From the NCBI GenBank assembly GCA_028386065.3, contig JAKUCV010004235.1:62001-126000 (forward strand): a stretch of DNA of 64,000 bases, given 5' to 3'. Positions 56,360 through 64,000 of this stretch are shown here, in pieces. The notes beneath the pieces were generated by a model. It saw only the letters and a list, made by a program, of their open reading frames with translations. It was not told the DNA's origin and ran no database searches. The DNA comes from Turnera subulata. Taxonomy: Eukaryota > Streptophyta > Magnoliopsida > Malpighiales > Passifloraceae. Within the stretch, counting starts at the first letter, position 1. Each line of letters opens with the position of its first letter. The position numbers and the translations under genes are program-made.

Positions 56360-58488
56360 TCAGTCATCATCAGAGGATACTTGAGGAGGGAAACGGGAAA
56401 GAACCAGCTGAAATTCCACCATCATCTCCTTCTTAAAATCAGCAATGTCACTATGGACATCATCCATGTCAGTCTCCAAAAGACTCAGCCTTGTTCCCAG
56501 ATCATCCAACATTGTTTCTTTAGCACTAACTCCAGCACGAATCACTTCACATTTCCCATTCGCACCAATTTTGATACTCATGTTAGACAAGGTTTCGCGG
56601 TCAAGGAGTCGAACCGGTTGAAGCTTTGCATTCTTAGATGACTTCACACCAAACCTCTTTGCAATCATGGTAACCAAACGTCCATGACTTCTGGATTTAC
56701 AAAGAGCCATATGGTGGAGAATTTGATACTCCCAAAAAACTGGACTCTTTTCCATAAGGCAGGCAGTAAGCCACAAATCATGATGGGAGATCTCATTGAA
56801 ATGACCAGGACGTGGCAAGATTACACGTGTGAGCATATAGAAAACAGCTCTAGCAAGAGGAGAAGTTTGCTGGTATGTACCTTTTTGGTTGGAACCATAC
56901 ACTGATCTGGTTTGCTGACTGAATGAGGGTGCTCCTTTGATATTCACTTTAGTCCGTGACCAGGTTTCGTAGTGCTTGATATTCCCTTTCTTGGGTTTCA
57001 GCACATCCCGGATAATCTCTTCAGTTACCTTGATTCTTTTTCCCATCACATTGCTCACCAGATATTTAACCTCTTTATTTTTGTCTGTCTTGAAAAGTAG
57101 GTTCTTGTAGAATTCAGTCACAATATCCTCATTCGTTTGGTCCTACAATGTGGCCAGGTAGTCGAACTTGAAGTGCTTTAAGATAGGAGTGATTCCAAGA
57201 CCCTCAAAATCTTTTAAGACCAAATTATAGTCTTTGGTGAGTGTTGTGTACTGTTTCGTCCCATCCTCCTTTTTGACCAGCCGATCAGGTTGAGTCTTGG
57301 CGCTTGACTTGACCCTTTTCTTTGGGGGCTCAGGAACCTCATCTTCCTCTTCTTCCTCCTGTTCCTCTTCTGCTTTTTTTTTGTCATTATCAGCATCCTC
57401 TTGTTCCTCCTCAATCTCATCATCCTTTTCTTCATCTTCTTCCTCCTCCTTCTCTTCTTCCTCATGTTCTTCATCATTGTCTTTTTCTTTATCATCTACT
57501 TAATCTTCCTCTTCACCATCCTCTCCAAATTCAGCATTGTCTTCATCTTTCTCCTTCTCATCATCTGAGTAGTATTTGGAGAGAAAATCATTTACATCTT
57601 TGTCTTCACACTCTGGTTCTTCATCTACCAGATCATCCTTGTCTAAATCACAACTTTTGGCTCTTTTTCTTTTCTTAGTAGCTTCTGCCTCAGCCATTAC
57701 ATCCTTCTGTTCAGTGGATATGGCCTAATTAACTACCATATCCGTCTTTCCAACAAGAGATGTGGTTTTCCCAACAACCAAATCTCTTATACTTTGCGTA
57801 TCATCTTCATGCTGTTTTAACTCAGCAGAAACACTCTTTTCTTTCTCAGCTAAAACAACATTCACAGCCTCTACATCTCCTACACCTTCATCTGCCGACA
57901 CAACTGGTCTCAAAGCATCTAAAAAATATTCTCTGGCGGTTTTCTCATTTAATTTGCCATATCTTCTGATTATGCTTGAGGTAATAAAATTCATTTCTTC
58001 AATAGTAGGCTCATCAGAAAGAATTTTACAGGAACCCTGTATGTTCTTTACTGCCCACTCCTCTGTTTCGTACACCAATTTAACACCAGGATTGGCTTCT
58101 TTAAGTGGAATAGTATTCTTTTTAGCATACTTGGGATCATATAGCATCTCTATAGCTAATCTAGCAGCATTTGAAATAATAGATGGAGATTTTGAAACAC
58201 TAACCGAATTTTTAGATTTTGTTGCTTGCATCTCCTTTCCTTTTTCAATTTTGTCCTTCATCAGTTCATCTCTTCTAACTTCTTGAAGCCTTCGGAAACA
58301 GTCTTCACCGACGATGCTCTGCTTGTACCGGTGGCTTTCCTTTTAGTTTCGGTTGAGAGGGTTTTAATGGGTGTCCTTTCTGAGGAGATAGATTTTGGTC
58401 GTAGTGAGAATGTTCCCTGCGTTGATTTGGACAATTTGGTGGTGTCCGCTTCTTTAGTAGGGGTAGTCTTTCTAGAGTTTGTTTTCAT
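56360..58488 (-). pseudogene. ORF3 of S3: acidic protein with plant-transposon-protein domain
   Basis: Same architecture as 51382-54449, in opposite orientation. Order: S/T/K-rich start (58488-58261), EEWAVKNIQGSCKILSDE ... AREYFLDALRP (58080-57900), NLS-like KKRKRAKS (near 57680), acidic run (57600-57340), PPKKRVKSS, then the domain (57121-56360) with EFYKNLLFKTDKNKEVKYLV, YQQTSPLARAVFYMLTRVIL, WLTACLMEKSPVFWEYQILH and LVTMIAKRFGVKSS, ending in D-D-D. In-frame stops near 58260, 57725, 57500 and 57125 break it, but the last 253 residues are open. The hairpin words gatgtggttttcccaacaaccaaatc (57758-57783) fall inside it. Confidence 0.75.
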
Positions 58489-59017
58489 GTTTGCGATTTA
58501 GGGATTTGAGTAATTTAGGGTTTCTGTGTTTAAGAGAGTTTTGAGAGAAATAAGCTCGGTTGTGTGTTTGGAAGAGATAATGTAGGAGAGAGAGAGAGTG
58601 CACAGGTCACGGGATATAGGGAGCGGTTTGCTTGCATTAACTTCTCCACTTCTCTTTGTTCCTTCTGACATACATGGGAGGCATAAAAAGGTAACTGCCT
58701 TTTTCAGAATCCTACTACCTTGTCTTCTGCCTTTTCTTCTGACCTCTGGTTAATAACCGTTGTCAACAATAGAAATGGTTTTTCCGAAAGCCATATCTCC
58801 TCGGTATCAGCTTGTAGATGGTGTCATATGAAACCAGAACTTCCCTAAATTTCCTTTCAGTACCTCTGATAATTCGAACACCTTTTGAAAATGTCCTCAT
58901 TTGCTTGAATGCAAAGTGCTAGTGTGCAAGTGTTTTGAATTCAATAGCCTAATATGATGCATGAAACATATAAGCATAGATATGGTTTTTGCATAAACCA
59001 GATTAACTCACAGACTT
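58489..59017 (-). other. Non-coding spacer between RNase H and ORF3 of S3
   Basis: Minus-strand text has no long frame. It contains gagagagagtgcac, hairpins (aatggtttttccgaaagccat near 58773; tatggtttttgcataaacca near 58980) and a probable leader of ORF3. The equivalent spacer in S2 is at 50873-51381. Confidence 0.6.
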
Positions 59018-59784
59018 TTAAGGTAAATTGCACATTCCAAGCTCAAGTCTAATTTTTGTGAATTGCTCCTCTTTGAGTGGCTTTGTGAAAATATCAGCAA
59101 GTTGATTTTCATTCTTGACAAACTCATTGGCCACATCTTTCTTCAACACATGATCTCGGATGAAATGATGTCGAACTTCAATATGCTTTGTCCGAGAGTG
59201 TTGCACATGATTTTTGATCAAATTGATTGCACTGGAACTATCACAATAGATAGGCACATAGTTAAAGGTTAGTCCATATTCAGATAGAGTTTGCTTCATC
59301 CATAGAACTTGAGCACAACATGCTCCAGCCGCCATATATTCAGCTTATGTGGTAGATGTAGCAACAAAATTTTGCTTCTTGCTTGACCAAGACACAAGGG
59401 ATTGTCCAAGCAATTGACATTTCCACTTGTGCTTTTCCTGTCTAAAGTACATCCTGCAAAGTCTGCATCTGAATAGCTTATAAGAGTAAAAGCATCAACT
59501 TTGGGATACCATAACCCTAATGATGGTGTACCTTTCAAGTACTTAAAAATATGTTTTATGGCTCTAAGATGAGATTCTTTAGGGCAAAATTGAAATCGAG
59601 CACACAGACATACACTAAACATGATGTCAGGTCTGGTAGCAGTAAGATTCAGAAGACTACCTATCATGCCTCGATACATCTTGATATCAACATCCTTATC
59701 ATTCTCATCCGTGTCAAGTTTAGTCGATGTACTTATAGGCGTAGGACTAGATTTGGTTTCTTCCATACCAAATCTCTTAAGCAA
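59018..59784 (-). pseudogene. RNase H of S3
   Basis: 59784-59296 gives MIGSLLNLTATRPDIMFSV, LRAIKHIFKYLKGTPSLGLWYP and the first RNase H motif (LISYSDADFAGCTLDRKSTSG). After a frameshift 59335-59018 gives QTLSEYGLTFNYVPIYCDSSSA, KHIEVRHHFIRDHV and ADIFTKPLKEEQFTKIRLELG. Degrades RNA in RNA/DNA hybrids in intact members. Confidence 0.85.
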
Positions 59785-59838
59785 CTCGCGGATATATTTT
59801 GCTTGATTTATGAAGATGCCACCATCAAGTTGTTTGAC

Positions 59839-60456
59839 TTAAAATCCCAAGAAGTATGTGAGTTCACCCATCATACTCATCTCAAACTCATTGTGCATAA
59901 GTTTCTCAAAGTCCTTACAAAGAAGATCATTAGTAACACCAAATAGAATATCATCAACATATATTTGCACCATGATCACATCATCTTTGCATGTTTTGAC
60001 AAATAAGGTAGAATCAACTTTGCCTCTCCTAAAACCTTTAGACACAAGATAAGAACTTAGTCTATCATACCATGCCCTAAGAGCTTGTTTTAGTCCATAT
60101 AAAGCCTTTTTAAGTTTGTAAACATAATCTGGATATTCATGACATTCAAAACCCGGTGGTTGTTCAACATAGACTTGTTCCATAATAAAGCCATTTAAAA
60201 ATGCACTCTTAACATCCATTTGATATAATTTAAATGATCTAAATGATGCAAAGGCAAGTAGCATGCGAATGGATTCTAACCTAGCAACAGGAGCAAAAGT
60301 CTCATCATAATCAATGCCCTCTTCTTGATTATAACCTTGTGCAACTAACCTAGCTTTTTTTCTTACCACAATACCGGATTCATCAAGTTTGTTTCTGAAT
60401 ACCCACTTTGTTCCAATGACAGGGTGTTCAGGTGATCTAGGTACCAATTCCCACAA
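59839..60456 (-). pseudogene. Reverse transcriptase of S3
   Basis: RVT_2 domain: KWVFRNKLDESGIVVRKKAR, GIDYDETFAPVARLESIRML, YQMDVKSAFLNGFIMEQVYV, YKLKKALYGLKQALRAWYDR and the catalytic IYVDDILFGV. It is open for 205 residues and ends in MMGELTYFLGF at a stop near 59839. It is the only reverse transcriptase left in the Sirevirus-like cluster. Confidence 0.9.
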
Positions 60457-60471
60457 GTCACTACGTTTGAA

Positions 60472-60930
60472 CTAATTCAGTTCCTCTTGCAATGCATTGA
60501 CCCAAAATTGATCTTGGATGGCATTATGTGTGTTCTTGGGCTCAATTTGTGAGAAGAATGCAAGGTGAGTGTTCACATTCCGCATGGATGACCTTGTGGT
60601 TATTCCTCTGGTGATGTCACCAAGAATAGCATCAGTTGATAGTCCTCTAGGTGCTCTGATGTTTTGAGGAGCGCGTTGTGAAGTTGCAGCACGTGTAGAG
60701 ACATTTGGTTTTTCCGCAACCAAATCAGGTAGATTGTCATGTTGTTGTTGTGATGCATCATGTGGAACCAATACAGGTAGTTCTTCATCTTTTTCATCAG
60801 AAAGAATATCAAAGTTAATAACCTGTGGTTGAACATCAAGAGTACCATCTGCATCTTCTTCAACACTTAGATCACACGGGTCAGTCTCATCGAAAACGAC
60901 ATGTATGGTTTCTTCAATAACCATATTGTA
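60472..60930 (-). pseudogene. Integrase-RT linker of S3
   Basis: Frame with EETIHVVFDETDPCD, an acidic stretch, DNLPDLVAEKPNVS (hairpin-encoded, 60703-60725), TRSSMRNVNTHLAFFSQIEP and ...FWVNALQEELN. It is open until the break near 60930, beyond which the frame runs into unrelated G/C-rich sequence. Confidence 0.8.
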
Positions 60931-61123
60931 TGGTCTTCCCGCCATGACCGCCGGCCCTATTTTGGGTTAAAAAAAACCCTCTTTTCCTCTCTCTCCTCTC
61001 ATTCCACCCAAAACACCCCAAAGCACCCAAGCCTCTCAATTCTCTCCTCCCTATTACCCCACCCCCCCTCCACCCCCACCTAAATACTCTAAGATCTTTC
61101 CCAAGCTCTCCTACTCCTCATCC
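60931..61123 (+). promoter_or_regulatory. Upstream region of plant-mobile-domain gene
   Basis: Starts with cccgccatgaccgccggccc, then has C/T-rich tracts (ctcttttcctctctctcctctcattcc; caccccccctccaccccc) and a weak TATA-like ctaaatactctaag at about 61082, 40 bases before the ATG. C/T-rich leaders are common in plant promoters. Confidence 0.4.
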
Positions 61124-63290
61124 ATGGCATCATCATCGTCTAATCTTCCGAAATTGCGGAAAGAATCCATGAAGAAATACCATCCAAAATCCAATCCGGA
61201 GGAAAATACAGGATTGTTGTTGAAATCTCCTAGTAGACACATCTCTACTCAACTCCCCAAAGTCCCAGTAAGTGATCCCAACACCAAAAACTCATTGAAT
61301 CCTCATTTTAGTTAGAATTTGAGTTCATGCCCATATGCCCCTTTAAATTCGAATTTGTGTGATGCATGTTGTGTTTTAGAAATGCTCCAAGGATGTCTAT
61401 AATGCCTTCCCATATGCTTACTTCACGGATTAAACATAAGAAATCATAATTTGATGTTTTTCCCAATTGGGAAGTTTAGGATTCTTGGCGAATTTGGAGG
61501 ATTCTGGATGATTCAGATGTTGTTTTGTTGATATAAATGCATATAATTAATGTCGGGTAATTGGGTATAGATGGGCTTGTCCCAATATTGGCCAATTTTG
61601 AACTTCATCAGGGCGGGTTTTTGTTACTTTCTTGTGTTTTGACCCGTAAATAAAACTGTGTTTTGATGCTAAAAAACATGATGTAAGTATGTAATCCCAC
61701 CCCCATGTGTATGTCTTGATGTATGTGGTCTTGGTTTGATTTTGCCGAGCCTGAGTTGGCGTGAGCATTAACTTCTTTTGATATATCCACACAGAACCCA
61801 AAGAAATGGCAGCAGAGCCATGCCGGGGCTAATACCCGTTATCTTGTCCTTACCCATGTAAAGAAGAACAAGGCCGTCCAAGAAATTATCAAGAGAGTTG
61901 GATTGTGGGATTTTGTTAGCATTTTCCGAGGGGAAAAGGTTGACCTGCAGGCGGTGTCGGCCCTAGGCGAGAGGTGGTGGGACACCACCAACACTTTTCA
62001 TTTTGCCTGTGGGGAGATGACGATGACCCTCTCGGATTTTTATCATATTACCGGATTACTGTTCCATGGTTCACCAGTTGTTTTTGACCAACAGTTAGGC
62101 ATTGATCGCTTTGATGAGCTGGTAGGTTTTGTACCTCAGTGGGTTCATATAGGTGAGGTATCACCTAAGTGGCAACAGGATTCTTTGTTGGACAGTCAGT
62201 ACCCTAGGACGCCTGAGCAACGAGTCTGGGGCTTGATCTTGGTGAGCATGAGAAAGACTCTCTTCGCATCGGGTAGTGATCGGGTTCGATGTGACTTGTT
62301 GGCGTCACTCGTCAACCTAGACGGACCAAGGATTGACTGGGCTTCGTTGGGCTTTGCGAACGCTTATCGAGAGATGATCAACTTCTCTCGAGTTACTGCC
62401 AAGTACTTCTATGGCTCAGCTTGGATCTAGGAGGTATGCTAGTTACCATTATCTTCTATATCCCATTTAGTTAACCCTTTATCCATGACTAGATGACTCT
62501 CACAGGTGTGGGGCTGGGAGTACCTCGGATTGTCTGCTCTAGAGTTGCCATCTGATGAGGAGATGTGGCCTGTTTCTCTTTGCTGGGGTTCTTTGAACTG
62601 CGGGACTCAGAGTCATGCTCATGATCGGGAATGGGCTAGGCATTACATAGATCGGGTTGCCATATCGGGCAAGGTATCCCTCCTTCATTATCTTTGTTTA
62701 TTCTCTCTGAAATCTCTCAATTTTCCTTTTACTGAATGTTGGTTGGCAGATCTGGTTTTCTCCCTTTGTGGCTTATCAGGACAGGTTGACAGGGGATGGT
62801 GCCTCAGTCTTTATGATGAACCAGTGCCAGTGTTTGATCGGGTACCCTGACATGCTGGTATGGTACCTTGGAGATCACGTCTGTGCACAGACCATGGAGG
62901 GACCACGGATACCGTCTGATCTGCCACTCTCTATGCAGGACATCAATAAGTAGGGTGAGGCTACTGAGGATGACTATTTGGATTGGCATACTGATGACCT
63001 AACTGGGCGACTACTCCTCCTTCATCAGCACATATTTGATGCCGCCTTTGACTGCCCCGGAAGTAGGGGGATCGGTGACCAGCGTAGGCCCCTCTCGTCA
63101 GAGCTCGGTTTCAAGGAGGAGGAAGGGTACTAGAGCGTCTTCTTCTACATCTCGCCCTGCTCTCTCGGCGTGCGAGGCTGACATTAAGTCTTTCGGTGAT
63201 GCTCATAGACGTTGGCGGGTGCCCTTCTCCGAGGATCTCCCTCCCGATTTTCCGCCTTTCCCAGCTGACATTACCTCGGCACTTTCTTAA
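61124..63290 (+). pseudogene. Plant mobile domain (MAIN-like) gene, intron-containing, two stops
   Basis: The exons are 61124-61267 (M-A-S-S-S-S-N-L-P..., ends exactly in phase), 61795-~62430, 62506-62673 and 62750-63290. Borders are mostly GT...AG; the end of the second exon is uncertain because of its stop. The plant mobile domain reads IIKRVGLWDFVSI, LSALGERWWDTTNTFHF, MTMTLSDFYHITGLLFHG, FGNAYREMIN-like text, VWGWEYLGLSALELPSDEE and WFSPFVAYQDRLTGDG. MAIN/MAIL1 in Arabidopsis keep genes and transposons silent, and related domains ride in gypsy and Mutator elements. A TAG ends the second exon (just before GAG|GTATGC) and another TAG follows DINK at 62951-62953. A downstream R/S-rich frame runs to 63290. 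It may be a captured copy in a transposon or a decaying gene. Confidence 0.75.
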
Positions 63291-64000
63291 ACCATCTCAC
63301 TGAGTATTCTTCTCCCCTTTCATATGACCTGATTAATTCTCTCCTGGCAACAGCTTCCGGCCGCCGAGGCATCTCGACTCTAGACGTTCATGGATGTCAA
63401 CTTGGCTTAGGTATCAATTTGATGGGTTTCCACAAGGTCTCGAATTCTCCCATTGTCAGTCATTGGATGAATCGTGAGATATTATTCCAGGCAACTCCCT
63501 CAACGGACATGAACCCAAGTCTCCCTAAACACCGTTAGCCTTAACTTTTGCCTAGGCCGCCCTTTTGGGTTTTCAACCTAGCGGACTGACTCCCCCTCTC
63601 TTTTCTTTCTTTAATTTTCACTTTCTCGAGGATGTGCAACCATTGACCATCTAGCCCGATGATGGAGAGCTTATAACTTCCTTGTCCATGGTGGTACCTT
63701 CAGATGATGACCCAATTTTGATCCCCTCTTTCCCATTTGCTAGTGGAGGCATACCTTGGAAAATTCCGAGGACAATGTTTCTAGTGACTAAAGACTCTTC
63801 ATGATAGGCACAACCTAAATTAGAACCTTACCACACCCATTTATTAACTTAGTTTAGGAACCAAGGTTATTTAGACCGAGTTCATTATTGACTTGTCTAC
63901 ATACCAGTGTAGAGACGACGTTCAATTTCCATGGATCAAGACCGAAAATCCTAAAAAGCATTTTCCCAAAAGTTTTAAATGACATATTGGTTGTGAATTC
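63291..64000. other. Unassigned region downstream of the plant-mobile-domain gene
   Basis: A plausible intron border (ggcaacag at about 63350) suggests a further 3' exon, but the frame soon stops. The rest contains ordinary text such as gttttcaacctagcggactgactccccctc. No domain or terminal repeat was recognised. Confidence 0.4.

Larger units (their letters stand above)
55773..60930 (-). mobile_element. Internal region of Sirevirus-like copy S3 (5' part missing)
   Basis: Minus-strand order: linker (60930-60472), reverse transcriptase (60456-59839), RNase H (59784-59018), ORF3 (58488-56360), non-coding with repeated polypurine tracts (55773-56340, e.g. 55772-55788 and 55856-55893), LTR 3. Gag, protease, integrase and the 5' LTR are missing; the break near 60930 falls beside a tatggtttcttcaataaccata hairpin. 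Confidence 0.9.

Noticed and set aside
56327..56641. Plus-strand 104-residue ORF
   Set aside because: Antisense to the well-supported ORF3 domain of S3.

Overview
The window looks like repeat-rich, intergenic or pericentromeric chromatin of a flowering plant, probably a eudicot. It is AT-rich. It is packed with nested LTR retrotransposons of the plant Ty1/copia lineages (including Sirevirus-type) and Ty3/gypsy lineages (Athila-type and Tekay/Del-like chromovirus). It also holds a PIF/Harbinger DNA transposon and two intron-containing plant gene families that often travel with transposons: RPA1-like and plant-mobile-domain. I see no rRNA, tRNA or CRISPR. The species cannot be named from the sequence.

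Layout. 1-4250: unassigned DNA, then a GAGGGAACCAGATGAGAG-type minisatellite split by a 2.1 kb solo LTR, then three 98-bp tandem units. 4259-8502: a complete Harbinger element (TTA target duplications) with an intron-containing transposase (one nonsense codon) and a second ORF that is a viroplasmin/RNase H1-N-like domain with a C-terminal membrane helix. 8677-10208: a copia solo LTR. 10271-12269: a probable gypsy LTR and a LINE scrap. 12342-17140: an Athila element that kept gag, protease and the tail of integrase but lost RT. 17141-24865: a decayed copia element on the minus strand whose leader carries an array of paired AACATCGATGTT palindromes. 26356-31476: the 5' half (LTR, gag, protease) of a Tekay-like element on the minus strand, next to a possible endogenous pararetrovirus scrap.

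32-39 kb: a microsatellite and an RPA1-like gene with about seven exons. An 892-bp solo LTR sits exactly at one of its 5' splice sites. Further copies of that LTR family follow. 39.9-60.9 kb: a Sirevirus-like cluster. It comprises a tandem LTR-internal-LTR-internal array on the minus strand, a plus-strand copy, and a minus-strand copy inserted into the plus-strand copy's tail. Together they hold all the usual domains, but no single copy is intact. Two copies carry a long third ORF downstream of pol: a basic N-terminus, an acidic tract, and a domain resembling the 'putative plant transposon protein' family. Short TGGTTT...AAACCA hairpins are scattered through LTRs and coding parts of all copies. 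61.1-63.3 kb: a plant mobile domain (MAIN-like) gene with clear introns and two in-frame stops.

Almost every coding region here belongs to a mobile element and most are broken. The exceptions worth following are the small viroplasmin-like ORF (intact), the RPA1-like gene and the plant-mobile-domain gene. All lineage and family names are from recognition of motifs by eye; no search was run.
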